The notes beneath the pieces were generated by a model. It searched no databases. It was not told the DNA's origin and was given only the letters and a program-made list of their open reading frames with translations. Source: Capra hircus (lineage: Eukaryota > Chordata > Mammalia > Artiodactyla > Bovidae). Taken from it: DNA of 64,000 bases. Location: NCBI RefSeq assembly GCF_001704415.2, contig NC_030811.1:4002501-4066500 (forward strand), written 5' to 3'. The translations under genes were made by a program, and so were the position numbers. Within the stretch, counting starts at the first letter, position 1, and every line of letters begins with the position of its first letter. Positions 1-10,299 of the stretch are shown here, in pieces.

Positions 1-304
1 ATAGTTATGATTCAAGTAAATCTCCACCCTTGGCTTTAATTTTTGGCTTATATTTTACCACTATTACTATGATTAATTTATAATTATGAAAGATATCTGT
101 GGGCGTAAGGGTAGAATTTCAAAATAGCATGGAAACGTAATAGTAAAAACGCAAATTATTCCTCCTCTCCACGGTCACCACCGAGACCAGCATCACCACA
201 CCCTCAGCCGCATCCTCAAAGGAATCACTTGGGCGGTACTCCTTCTGGGTCTTCTGGCAGCTCCCTCTACAGTCTGGGGAAGAAGCTTAGCAAGAAGCTC
301 GCCT
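1..304. other. Left edge, no recognised feature
   Basis: AT-rich sequence followed by a moderately C-rich stretch (about 160-300). I see no gene, repeat family or conserved exon here. Confidence 0.5.
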
Positions 305-407
305 CTTTTTTAAAGTTTATTTTATTGACATGTAGTTGACTTACAATGTTGCGTTAATATCTGCTGTGCAGCAAAGTGACTCAGTTATATTTATATATGT
401 GTACGTG
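305..407 (-). mobile_element. L1 3' end, distal part (interrupted)
   Basis: Antisense L1 tail: poly-T start, then the 'GTAGTTGACTTACAATG' and 'CAGCAAAGTGACTCAG' signatures of ruminant L1 3' ends. A Bov-tA interrupts it at 408 and it resumes at 621. Confidence 0.75.
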
Positions 408-620
408 TGTTAGTCACTCCAGTCCTGTCTGGCCCTTTGCAACCCCACGACTGCAGCCCACCAGGCTCCTCTGTGGAATTCTCCAGGCAACAATACTGGA
501 GTGGGCTGCCATGCCCTTCTCCAGGGAATCTTCTCCACCCAGGGGTCGAACTTCATCCCTTATGTCTCCTGCATTGCAGACTGCAGGCGGGTTCTTTATC
601 ACTAGCACCACCTAGGAAGC
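408..620 (-). mobile_element. Bov-tA SINE
   Basis: Reverse-complement Bov-tA: BovB-derived tail (TTAGTCACTCCAG...CTGTCTGGCCC) on the left, tRNA-like head ending CACCTAGGAAGC on the right. It is inserted in the antisense L1 at 305-925. Confidence 0.85.
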
Positions 621-925
621 ATCCACATTACATAAATAATGAGTATATATATATTTAAATATTTTTAAATATTTAAACATTATTTTTTAAATATTTAAAC
701 ATTATTTTTAAAATATTCTTTTCCATTACGGTTTCTCACAGGACACTGAACACAGCTCCCCGGTGCTACACAGTAGGATCTTATTGTTTGTCCCGTGGGT
801 AATAGTCTGCGTCTGCTAATCTCAAACTCTCAATCCATTCCCCTTCACCCTTCCTCCCCCTTGGCAACCGCAAGTCTGTTCTCCGCATGGGAGAGGCTGG
901 TGTCATGCTTTCCCATACAAGTAAG
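621..925 (-). mobile_element. L1 3' end, remainder
   Basis: After an AT-rich expansion (645-715) the L1 signature resumes (TTCTTTTCCATTACGG, TCACAGGACACTGAA, CACAGTAGGATCTTATTG, TCTGCTAATCTCAAACTC), in the same orientation as 305-407. Confidence 0.75.
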
Positions 926-927
926 CC

Positions 928-1062
928 CCTGGAGAAGGGAATGGCAACCGGCTCCAGTATCCTTGCCCGGAGAATCCCATGGACAGAGGAGCCTGGCAGG
1001 CTACCGTCCACGGGGTCCCAACGAGTCGGACGCAACCGAGCGACTGTCACTCACTCAGACAA
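928..1062 (+). mobile_element. Bov-A type SINE (tail unit, tRNA head missing)
   Basis: Starts CCCCTGGAGAAGGGAATGGC and ends in CAACCGAGCGACTGTCACTC. It matches the BovB-derived half of Bov-tA only. It sits at the end of the antisense L1, probably a nested insertion. Confidence 0.8.
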
Positions 1063-2696
1063 GTAAGCTGCGGGCCTGGCAGCATGTAGCATCACTTGCA
1101 GAATGTTCCTTCTCTCCCACGGTCCGCAGTGCCCCGGCGTCAGCTGGAGGTGACAGCCTCAGCTCTCCGGGTGGGAGACAGGAGGGTGGGCTTCACACGA
1201 ATTGCCTGGCTCCCCTTCCACAAATCAGGCGCCTCGTTCATCTGTGGTTTCTCTCTGTAGCTGCTCCACCGCCAGCATGTAGCGACTAGGGTGCCTCCCT
1301 AGTGGATGGGTCTCGTAGGCTGAAACCATCTTACGGATACCACGACTTCCTCTTCGAGGATATATTATTTGTCCATGTGATCCCATCCTCTTTCTTAGAG
1401 GAATTTCTCAAAAGTTTCATCTGCTGCTTCTCTCTTGGCTTTTCAGCCGCTTATAACCACAGCCCCTTTTGTATGTCTTAACTCTTATGTTAAGTTTTGA
1501 GGGAAGAGAGACTTCACTATATAAGCTTTGTCCACCGCTGTGAAACAGAACCTGAAATATTATTCGAATGAATGATCATTTTGGCGCTGTCATCAACATT
1601 TCTTCCTAGGAGAAATAGTTATTTCTAGCTTTCCAGTGTTGTAAACAACACAGCAATAATTTTTAATGAGCTCAAACATTCTCCCATATTTTAGAACATC
1701 TTGACTGTGTCTTTTCCACAATTTTTCTAAAGAATGTACTTGATCTGTTACCATATTCAATGCACATGAAATTTGTTGCATCTTACCAGATTTTTGTTTT
1801 CCTGTTATTCCTGCTATAGACTTTAAATGTGTATCTTACATAGTTTGTTGATTAGACAATTAGAATCTAAAGAGTATGTTTTCCTCCTGCTCATTTTATT
1901 GCTTTATTCTGAGGAAGTGGTTCTTTATTAAGATGATAGGCAATTATCCCCATTTTTATTCATTTTTATAGTGCAATATTCTTTTGTTTTTATATTTAGC
2001 TAGTTAAATATATCTGGAATTAAGTTTAGGATATGATATGTGCTGAGAATATTGATTTATACAATAAATGACATTGAGGAAAATAGCTAGGTTCCTGAAA
2101 AAAAATGGACCATTCCTTATCCTACTAGTCGGTGATATTTGTAATGCATATTAATTTCTTTCCATAAATATCTTTTAATAAAATCTGTAGAATAATAAAT
2201 AAAAATTTAGAATGCCAGTCTGTGAAGATGAACTCGATTTCCACATGAAATACAGATAATTTGCACGGAAGTGACAGATTTGCAGGTTTAAACAAGACTC
2301 CTGACAACATCTCTGGCCTGTTTTGCACTGAGAAAGCCCTACAAGTGACCTCACATTTCCCTTGTTCCAACTGAGGGTGGACTACTGGGACTTTACGTAG
2401 TCTCTTTTGCTGAAGCACCGCTAGGGTGCCTTGGGATTTTTATGTCAGAAAGGCTAATGCTGGGGGTGACACAATGTCGACTTTGATTTAAAACTCATCT
2501 TCATGAGGCATTTTGATTTAGGATTCTGTATTTTATATCCTTCCATGGTGCATCTTCATTAGCATTTAGCAAGGCATGTGACGATCTTTTCCCTGCTTCT
2601 AAAAAAAAATCTAAGTCTTTGTTTCAGTGCATTGAATAGTTCCTCTTCACTCTCTGGCCCAATCTTTGTTTTAAAATTTTTTTTAAATAAAAAAAT
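1063..2696. other. Stretch without recognised gene or young repeat
   Basis: A mixed-composition block (1063-1340) is followed by AT-rich DNA. Short frames here show no family resemblance. Ancient unrecognised repeats are possible. Confidence 0.5.
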
Positions 2697-2813
2697 TTCT
2701 TTTGGCTATATCTTGTGGCACATGGAAATCTTACTTTCCTGACCAGGGACTGAACCTGTGCCCTGTACATTGGAAGGTAGACTCTTAACCACTGGACCTC
2801 CAGGGAAGTCCCC
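2697..2813 (-). mobile_element. CHR-type tRNA SINE
   Basis: Reverse-complement CHR-2-like element: TTTGGCTATATCTTGTGG, then the tRNA-like block 'CTGACCAGGGACTGAACC', ending ACCTCCAGGGAAGTCCC. Confidence 0.8.
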
Positions 2814-2900
2814 TCCACCCCCCACACCCAATTTTTAAAAAGTGACCTCAGCCCTCAGAAGAACTGACGTGGCTGGAAAAGTCTAATCAAACTGGGATAA

Positions 2901-2977
2901 ACCAAACAGTCCTCTCTGGAAGACAGACAGAATCAATAGACCAAACAGTTCCCTCTGGAAGACAAACAGAATCAATA
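2901..2977. repeat. Tandem duplication, two copies of about 38 bases
   Basis: Copy 1 (2901-2937) and copy 2 (2940-2977) both read ACCAAACAG-T-[C/TCC]CTCTGGAAGACA[G/A]ACAGAATCAAT. Two or three differences suggest an older local duplication. Confidence 0.8.
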
Positions 2978-3158
2978 CCATAGTTGCTGTTTCACGAGCG
3001 TTTTGCTGAGTAGGAGGACACGATGTATAGAAAGAGGAGAGAGTGTCAGTGGAGGGTCCGGGGGAAGAAGAGGCGGGATAGTCAGAGCTTAGTCTTTCAG
3101 ACGAGGCTCTGCACTGGGGGCAGGAAAGATACCTCGAGAGCAGTGTCCCATCCACGTG

Positions 3159-3377
3159 TGGGCATGCTCAGTCGCTTAGGCACGTCTGACTCTCTGCGAC
3201 CCCATGGACTGCAGCCCGCCAGGCTCCTCTGTCCACGGGATTCCCCAGGCAAGAATACTGGAGTGGGTTGCCACGCCCTCCTCCAGGGCATCTTTCCAAC
3301 CTAGGGATTGAACCTGCGTTTCCTGAATTACAGACAGATTCTTTACCACTGAGCCACTGGGAAGCCCCCTGCCCCAA
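3159..3377 (-). mobile_element. Bov-tA SINE with exact TSD
   Basis: Complete reverse-complement Bov-tA flanked by identical 11-base duplications CCATCCACGTG at 3148-3158 and 3378-3388. The tRNA head is at the right (CCACTGGGAAGCCCC). Confidence 0.95.
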
Positions 3378-3388
3378 CCATCCACGTG

Positions 3389-4021
3389 GTGGTGAATCAA
3401 ATCTCTCTCTGACCTCAACAGCTTCTGGAGGTCATCAACTCCCTATATATAGTTGGCACACTCACTCAAACCACACACAACAGAGTCCAGTGCCAACGGA
3501 TGCTGCAAACTCTTCTCATTCATGAAACTGAAGAATTCACGTAAAGAATCGTTGGCTGGAACCGGGAAGAGGATCAGCAGAAACATGTCACTTACACAAG
3601 CATCAAAATGGCCTTTACGCATCTCAACAGAAATGTGACATTCACATCACAGGTTTGTGCCCTGAAGAGAAGAGCCCTCCTCTCTGCATCTGTGAAATGA
3701 GGAATCCAGACACGTAACCTCAAAGGTACCTGTGACTTTGCACATCCAGACCTTGGCGGTCCATTTCCCATCATGGCTCAAAGGCAGCCTTTCCAAGAGG
3801 ATAAATGTGCCGCCTTCGTCCAGCAGAGGGGCCCCGAGGAAGTTACACGGAGAACCACATGGGCCACACGGAGGAGGTGACTGCGGGGACTGGCTGTGCC
3901 CTGCCCCTCTCTGCCCTTCCTCCCCTTGCTGCATTCTCTTAGACACCTGACTCCAGGGCTGCACTGGTTTTCTGAACCAGAGAAAACTGACTTTGTCCAC
4001 ATAATCCATCTAAGATGCTGT
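3389..4021. other. Stretch without recognised gene
   Basis: Single-copy looking DNA with frames of up to about 150 codons on both strands. None has codon or motif support, and the longest borrow their ends from the neighbouring BovB. Confidence 0.45.
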
Positions 4022-4355
4022 ACCTCTTGGACTGCAAGGAGATCCAACCACTCCATTCTAAAGGAGATCAGTCCTGGGTGTCCATTGGTAGGACTGATGT
4101 TGAAGCTGAAACTCCAATACTTTGGCCACCTGATGCGAAGAGCTGATTCATTTGAAGAGACCCAGATGCTGGGAAAGACGGAGGGCGGGAGGAGAAGGGG
4201 ACGACAGAGGATGAGATGGTTGGATGGCATCACCGACTCAAAGGACATGGGTTTGGGTGGACTCCGGGAGTTGGTGATGGACAGGGAGGCCTGGGGTGCT
4301 ACGGTTCATGGGGCCGCAAAGAGTCAGACACAACCGAGTGACTGAACTGAACCGA
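4022..4355 (+). mobile_element. BovB LINE, 3' end (reverse-transcriptase C-terminal region)
   Basis: Encodes the recognisable BovB ORF C-terminus (WTARRSNHSILKEISPG, LKLKLQYFGHLMRRADS, RRRGRQRMRWLDGI, VHGAAKSQTQPSD) and ends at the GACTGAACTGAAC tail. It is 5'-truncated, with only about 110 codons left. Confidence 0.9.
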
Positions 4356-4421
4356 ACTAACACAACACTGGAAATCAACTATACTTCAATAAAATACTTT
4401 AAAAAAAGAGAGAGAGAGAGG
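4356..4421 (+). mobile_element. L1 3' terminus with (GA)n tail
   Basis: Sense L1 end (CTAACACAACACTGG, AATCAACTATACTTC, AATAAAATAC) followed by A-rich and (GA)n sequence. It directly abuts the BovB, so the BovB may have landed in this L1. Confidence 0.65.
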
Positions 4422-4563
4422 CAGATATTTGGATTATTTTGGAGAAAAAATAGGAGGGAGAAAAGACATACTGAGAAAAAGTCAGGTAATTCCATTCAAA
4501 TTTCTACTCTTTCTGGGATAAGCACTACAGTAGTGGCAAATGGCTTTGTTCTCTAACAGCCCA

Positions 4564-4591
4564 GTGTGTGTGTGTGTATATATATATATAT
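4564..4591. repeat. (TG)n(TA)n microsatellite
   Basis: Alternating GT then TA dinucleotides followed by a T-run. It marks the A/T-rich 3' end of the antisense L1 that follows. Confidence 0.85.
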
Positions 4592-4840
4592 TTTTTCCTT
4601 TTTACATTTTTTACTGGAGTATAGTTGATTTATAATTTTGTGTTAGTTTCAAGTGTATAGGAGAGTGAATCAGTTATACATATAAATATACCCACTTTTT
4701 AAGGAATCTTTTCCCATATAGGCCATTTCAGAGTATTGAGTAAAGTTCCCTCTGCTATAGAGCAGGTTCTTATTAGCTATCTATTTTATTTGTGGTAGTG
4801 TGTAACTAAATATACTTTCAACACTTTTTTCCCTGTTACC
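4592..4840 (-). mobile_element. L1 3' end
   Basis: Antisense L1: 'TACTGGAGTATAGTTGATTT', 'AGTGAATCAGTTATACATAT', 'AGTAAAGTTCCCTCTGCTAT', 'AGCAGGTTCTTATTAGC'. Confidence 0.75.
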
Positions 4841-4920
4841 TCTTATTCCAATGGCATTGTTTAGGCCACTGTTCTTGACTGTGTATCAGAATCACTATAT
4901 TAGGGCTGAAATAAAAATAG

Positions 4921-5138
4921 GTGTGTGTGTGTGAGCATGCTCAGTCGTATCTGACTCTTTGTGACCCCATAGACTGTAGCCCACCAGGTTCCTCTGTCCA
5001 TGGGACTTTCCAGGGAAGAATACCGGACTGGGTTGTCATTTCCTTCTTCAGAGGATCTTCCCAGCTCAGGGATGAAATCAACATCTCTAGCGTCTCCTGC
5101 ACCAGGAGGCAGATTCTTTACCACTAGTGCCACCTGGC
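4921..5138 (-). mobile_element. Bov-tA SINE
   Basis: Reverse-complement copy starting in (GT)n and running from CATGCTCAGTCGTATCTGAC to the tRNA head end CACTAGTGCCACCTGG. Confidence 0.9.
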
Positions 5139-5169
5139 AGAGGAAAATGCGTTTATTCTAGCTAAACTT

Positions 5170-5287
5170 TTTTTGTTGTTTTTTTTTGCACAGCTTCCAG
5201 GATCTTAGTTCCCTGACCAGGAATTGAACCTGAGCCCTCGGCAGTGAAAGCGCCAAGTTCTAACCACTGGGAAACCCAAGACTCCCA
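5170..5287 (-). mobile_element. CHR-type tRNA SINE
   Basis: T-run, then CACAGCTTCCAGGATCTTAG, CCTGACCAGGAATTGAACC and a degraded end (CCACTGGGAAACCC). It is only about 30 bases from the preceding Bov-tA. Confidence 0.75.
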
Positions 5288-5744
5288 TCTAGAACTGTGT
5301 ATCATTTATTAAAAACTGCATGACCCATGGAGGGGCTGGTTAAGCCTATGTCTGCTAGTCTTACCATCTCTGAGTTCTCTTCCAACTCTGAAATCCTGAG
5401 TCACCTGTCAACACCAGACATGAGCTGCCGTGAACAATGATGATTTTTCAGTTGTTCACTGAAATCAAAGTGTAACACAGACGCGGCTTCGCAGCTGTGA
5501 GATGATGAGCATGGGGCTTGTCTAGCTGATGTCACGCTGAACACCAAGTCAGTGAACTTTGTCTAAAGTTTCAGCTTGAGGTAGCTGTGAAGGGAACCTA
5601 GGTCCCCTTGAGACACCAAGCATTTTCCTCCTGAGTTGGACTGGGATTTCTTTCTATCAGCCATTCCTTAAGGCCCTAGAGATTTCCTCCAGAATGCAAA
5701 TGTGTGCCCTTGGCGAGAAGAGACTGAATAATCATAGCTACTAA
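5288..5744. other. Stretch without recognised gene or repeat
   Basis: Balanced base composition, no recognised family and no exon-like frame with splice signals that I trust. Confidence 0.5.
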
Positions 5745-6165
5745 TCTGTGTACGGATGCGAGAGTTGGACTATAAAGAAGGCTGAGCACCGAAGAATTGA
5801 TGCTTTTGAATTGAGGTGTTGGAGAAGACTCTTGAGAGTCACTTGGACTGCAAGGAGATCAAACCAGTCCATCCTAAAATAAATCAACCCTGAATATTCA
5901 CTGGAAGGACTGATGCTGAAGCTGAAGCTCCAATACTTTGGCCACCTGATGCGAAGAACTGACTCATTGGAAAAAAAAACCCTGATGCTGGGAAAGATTG
6001 AGGGCAAAAGGAGAAGGGGACGACTGAGGATGAGATGGTTGGATGGCATCACCGACTCAATGAACATGAGTCTGAACAAACTCCGGGAGAGAGTGGAGGA
6101 CACGGAAGCCTGGTGTGCTGCAGTTCAAGGGGTTGAAAAGAGTCGGACATGACTTAGCAACTGAA
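5745..6165 (+). mobile_element. BovB LINE, 3' part
   Basis: From the 'CGGATGCGAGAGTTGGAC' block to ACTTAGCAACTGAACAAC. An A-run near 5970-5978 shifts the frame between 'RRTDSLEKK' and 'LMLGKIEGK', so no continuous ORF remains. Confidence 0.9.
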
Positions 6166-6699
6166 CAACAAAAACAGCCCATGAACAAAGCCTTTATTTG
6201 AAGGGCTGTCTTAGAAAGCTTTCACATCAAGGAACTCATTTGATCCTTACGACAGCCCTGAGGAGAAGGCCAAGAGGAAGGATCACATATTTGCAAGAGA
6301 TGAGAAAGTGCAGCTTGGAGAGCTTACCTGGCTTGGCAAAGAGCATCCTCAGAAGGGAACAGATCCCAGTCCAGAAGGCAGGCTTCTGGGGCTGGCCCAG
6401 GCTCTCCTCACTGTATGTGAGTTTATCACTGGTCTTGGGTCCCCAAGCTGGAAACCTCACGGCCATTCCCACATCAACTCAGGGGCTGGAGGATCCTTCT
6501 AACTCAAATATCCTCAGAAGGAGCCATGAGAAGAGGAGCAGAAAGGGAAGGCAGCCACTGAGAGACACAGACCATGGGCTGTTGGAGAGCGGGAGGTGTC
6601 AGGCCACACTCAGTGACCTATTCACGCATCAGCACTTTCTGAACCTCTGCCCCATAGGCACTTTGCTAGGTGATGCACACGCGCGGGACAGACAACTGT
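6166..6699. other. Stretch without recognised gene
   Basis: A 233-codon frame starts here (6198) but its last quarter is Bov-tA sequence and nothing in its first part resembles a known domain. I treat it as chance. Confidence 0.5.
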
Positions 6700-6905
6700 G
6701 TGTGCGTCACTCACTCAGCATGTCTGACTCTCTACGACCCCATGGAATGCAGCCCGCCAGGCTCCTCTGCCCATGGGACTCTCCAGGCAAGGATTCTGGA
6801 GTGGGTTGCCATGCCCTCCTCCAGGGGATCCTCCGACCCAGGGATCGAACCCACGTCTCCTGCGCCTCCTTCACTGGCAGGTGGATTCTTTACCAGTAGC
6901 ACGGG
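6700..6905 (-). mobile_element. Bov-tA SINE
   Basis: Reverse-complement Bov-tA from CACTCACTCAGCATGTCTG to the tRNA head (TTCTTTACCAGTAGCACGG). Confidence 0.85.
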
Positions 6906-6962
6906 GAGGGGGAGGTTCTGAGCCCCTAGAGAGCAGAGTTGGCACAAAGGGAAGAGGAAGGA

Positions 6963-7021
6963 TGGAGACGCTGTTTATTTATTTATTAAAAAAAATTTTT
7001 TTTTTTTGGAGATGCTGTTTA
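6963..7021. repeat. Minimal insertion: A/T tract between 15-base direct repeats
   Basis: TGGAGACGCTGTTTA (6963-6977) and TGGAGATGCTGTTTA (7007-7021) flank 29 bases made only of TTTA repeats, an A-run and a T-run. This looks like a TSD around little more than a retroposon tail. Confidence 0.65.
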
Positions 7022-7924
7022 GAATACCGTCTGCTTCCTGCCTGGAGTCGCCTGTTGGAACTCCTCTCCCTAAGGTGGGGGGTGGTATTAATATTTCTCT
7101 CGTTTCAGGCCACCTTACTGCTGTCCAGGGCAACAGATTTTTCTTTCACACTTCGTCCTGCTCCCACAGCTTCCAGGGAGAAGCTGCCTTCAAGCCAGAG
7201 CATCGATCCGCACCTACAGAGGAACCAACGTGGACGTCTGGAAATGAAGCACAGCCTGGGGCAGAGGTGTTTGGCTTTGGCACACGGCCGTCTCCCCTGA
7301 GCTGGGGGCACCCAGATTAAAACACATGCTCCATCTCAGAGCGTTTAAGGAATAATTCATCACCTGCATTCCACGTAAACACGGCTAAAACCTCAAATAA
7401 GCAATATTTCCTTGTTACTTATAAACTTTCAGAAGAAAAAGGGAGAGCTCCAGAAAGCAAGCTGGTTTAAAGCCTTGGCCGCTCTGTTTCTACACTATGC
7501 CTGCATTCCGACGTGTTCCTAAAATGGACATCAAATCTCCTACACCTGTGAACTCTCCCTCCATTATTTTTTAAGGTAAGTTTCCAAAAGAATTTTCAGT
7601 TTTCTAAATGCTACCTGGGTCATGTCAGTTCCTGCTTAAAGAGACGGGAGGAGAAGTCTGCAATTTTATTCAGATTTCTAGCAAAAAAGATGGAACTAAA
7701 AAGGCTGTGTAGGGGTCATCAGTTAAACCCCATTTAATAATCATAAGTCTAATTTCTAACACATTTTGATACATCAAATTTCCACCAGAGTATTTATTTA
7801 TATTCAAAGAAAACTCTCTCATTTCTATTTAATCTTTCTCCTGCATCTCCCATCTTCACCCTGAAACTAGGTCAGTTCCTGCCCCAGGACCACCAACAGA
7901 ACAAGGAGGAACAATCATTCTTAA
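7022..7924. other. Stretch without recognised gene
   Basis: Contains a moderately GC-rich block (7040-7320) with overlapping short frames on both strands, then AT-rich DNA. No splice-bounded exon or known domain was recognised. Confidence 0.45.
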
Positions 7925-8567
7925 AGGACCATGAGGGTCAAACCCACTGAGGTGCAACAAAGACGCTTGCTCCCCGATATCCCCTGCACGCCGTCTGCAA
8001 CAGCCAGGACCCGGAAGCAGCCTCGATGGCCATCAGCACATGGATGGATAAAGCAGCCGTGGCACACGCATACAACCATACAACGGATGTTACTCAGCCA
8101 TAAAAAGGGGAAATTTGAGTCAACTGAACTGAGGCGGACGAATCTAGAGCCTGTTACCCAGAGTGAAGTCAGAAAGAGAAGAAGAAGTGTTGCATATGAA
8201 TGCATGTACATGGGACCTAGAAAAATGGTGCTGGTGAACCTACTTGCAGGGAGGGAACAGAGACACAGATGTAGAAAATGGACTTGCTGACCAGGAGGGG
8301 AAGGAGAGGGTAGGATGAACTGAGAGAGTAGCTTTGAAATATACAGACTGCCATGGGCAACGCAGATAGCTAATGGGAAACTGCTATACAGCATAGGGAC
8401 CTCAGCCTGATGCTCTGTGACGACCTAGAGTGGTGGGAAGGGGTGAGGGAGGGAGGCAGGAGGCTGGCTCAAGAGAGAGGGGACACACGTGTACATACAG
8501 CTGGCCCATGTTGTCACGCAGCAGAAACCATCACAACACTGTAAGGCGACTGTCCTCCAGTTAAAAA
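7925..8567 (+). mobile_element. L1 ORF2 end and 3' UTR
   Basis: Sense L1: 'CAACAGCCAGGACCCGGAAG', 'GATGTTACTCAGCCATAAAAA', 'CCAGAGTGAAGTCAGAAAGA', then 3' UTR 'GATGCTCTGTGACGACCTAG' to 'CACAACACTGTAAGGCGACT'. Confidence 0.85.
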
Positions 8568-8589
8568 TACAGGCCAGATGTAGAAAGCA

Positions 8590-8871
8590 TGTATTTTATA
8601 AGGAAAGGAATAGTTAAAAGAACAGATTGGTGGCTGCCACCAGAGGTGAGGGCAGGGAGGGGTGGGGGTGGTCCACATGGGTGAAAGGGGTCAAAAGTTA
8701 CAAACCTCCAGTTACAAGATCCATAAGCCCTGGGGACATGATGCCTGGCTTGGTGACCACTATTAACAACACTGGACGGCTGTGCTTGAAAATATGTGAA
8801 AGTTTCTAAAAGAGTAGATCTTTAAAAAACCCTCATCACAAGGAAAAAGGTGTGTAACTGTGTGTGGTGAT
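8590..8871 (+). mobile_element. Ancient L1 (L1M-type) 3' UTR, first segment
   Basis: Matches an L1M 3' UTR pattern (AGATTGGTGGCTGCCA, CCTCCAGTTACAAGATCC, AATATGTGAAAGTTTCTA, AGAGTAGATCTTTAAA). A BovB interrupts it and it resumes at 9825. Confidence 0.7.
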
Positions 8872-9824
8872 TCAGTTCAGTTCAGTTCAGCCGCTCAGTT
8901 GTGTCCGACTCTTTGGGACCCCATGAACTGCAGCACGCCAGGCCTCCCTGTCTGTCATCAACTCCCGGAGTCCACCCAAACCCATGTCCTTTGAGTCGGT
9001 GATGCCATCCAACCATCTCATCCTCTGTTGTCCCTTTCTCCTCCTGCCCTCAATCTTTCTCAGGATCTGGGTCTCTTCACATCAGGTGGCCAAAGTATTG
9101 GAGTTTCAGCTTCAGCATCAGTCCTTCCAATGAACACCCAGGACTGATATCCCTTAGGATGGACTGGTTGGATCTCCTTGCAGTCCAAGGGACTCTCAAG
9201 AGTCTTCTCCAACACCGCAGTTCAAATGCATCAATTCTTCGGCGCTCAGCTTTCTTTAAAATCCAACTCTCACATCCATACATGACCAGTGGAAAAACCA
9301 TAGCCTTGACTAGACGGACCTTTGTTGGCAAAGTAATGTCTCTGCTTTTCAATATGCTATCTACGTTGGTCATAACTTTCCTTCCAAGGAGAAAGCGTCT
9401 TTTAATTTCATTGCTGCAATCACCATCTGCAGTGATTTTGGAGCCCAGAAAAATAAAGTCTGACACTGTTTCCACTGTTTCCCCATCTATTTGCCATGAA
9501 GTGATGGGACCAGATGCCATGATCTTAGTTTTCTGAATGTTGAACTTTAAGCCAACTTTTTCACTCTCCTCCTTTACTTTCATCAAGAAGCTCTTTAGTT
9601 CTTCTTTATTTTCTGCCATAAGGGTGGTGTCATCTGCATATCTGAGGTTATTGATATTTCTCCTGGCAATCTTGATTCCAGCTTGTGTTTCTTCCAGTCC
9701 AGCATTTCTCATGAGGTACTCTGCATAGAAGTTAAATAAGCAGGGTGACAATATACAGCCTTGACGTACTCCTTTTCCTATTTGGAACCAGTCTGTTGTT
9801 CCATGTCCAGTTCTAACTGTTGCT
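8872..9824 (-). mobile_element. BovB LINE, 953 bases, carrying part of the reverse transcriptase
   Basis: Reverse-complement BovB, 5'-truncated, with (TTCAG)n tail at the left and TSD TGGTGAT at 8865-8871 and 9825-9831. The encoded fragment keeps the RT blocks GVRQGCILSPCLFNFYAEYL and RYADDTTLMA (catalytic YADD), then the VMYGCESW region. The frame ends at 9077 because CGA in 'HLMRR' has become TGA, a typical methyl-CpG decay change. Beyond that the C-terminal region is still readable in DNA. Upstream the frame runs into L1 sequence and gains a host-derived start. Confidence 0.95.
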
Positions 9825-9955
9825 TGGTGATGGGTGTTAATTAAACTTATTGTGGTGATCATTTTGCTATATATACAAACATTGAATCATTATGTTACAC
9901 ACCCAGATCCAACATAATGTTATATGTCTACATCTCAATATTAAAAATACATAGT
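9825..9955 (+). mobile_element. Ancient L1 (L1M-type) 3' UTR, second segment
   Basis: Continues the element split at 8871: 'GTGTTAATTAAACTTATTG', 'TGGTGATCATTTTGCTATAT', 'GTTACACACCCAGATCC', 'ACATCTCAATATTAAAAAT'. Confidence 0.75.
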
Positions 9956-10299
9956 AGTACAAAGGACTCCAAAAGTAAAAATTAATCTAAAACCAAATTA
10001 AGTTGATAGACAATAAAAAATATGCAAATTATATATTTTCTCAAGCCTAAAATGTCATCAATTGTAAGACAAACTATTACTTTATGTATAACTAAGAAAG
10101 AAACAGCATTTTGAGATGTAAAATCTGAAATACTCATATTCACTTATGTTTATTTTATTAAAATAATACTTTAGATTTATTTGTACATAATTATTTATCA
10201 TATGACCTTCCCTGATGGCCCAGGTGGTAAACAATTCACTTGCAATGTATCATGCTCATCGATAATTAAGACTAAAATAACCTAAATTGATATTTCTCT
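9956..10299. other. AT-rich stretch with a possible SINE head fragment
   Basis: No gene. At 10205-10252 'CTTCCCTGATGGCCCAGG' followed by TGGTAAACAATTCACTTGC resembles the Bov-tA tRNA head alone. The rest is unassigned. Confidence 0.45.

Noticed and set aside
6198..6899. 233-codon plus-strand frame
   Set aside because: The C-terminal part is translated Bov-tA and the start part has no homology or splice signals that I can recognise.
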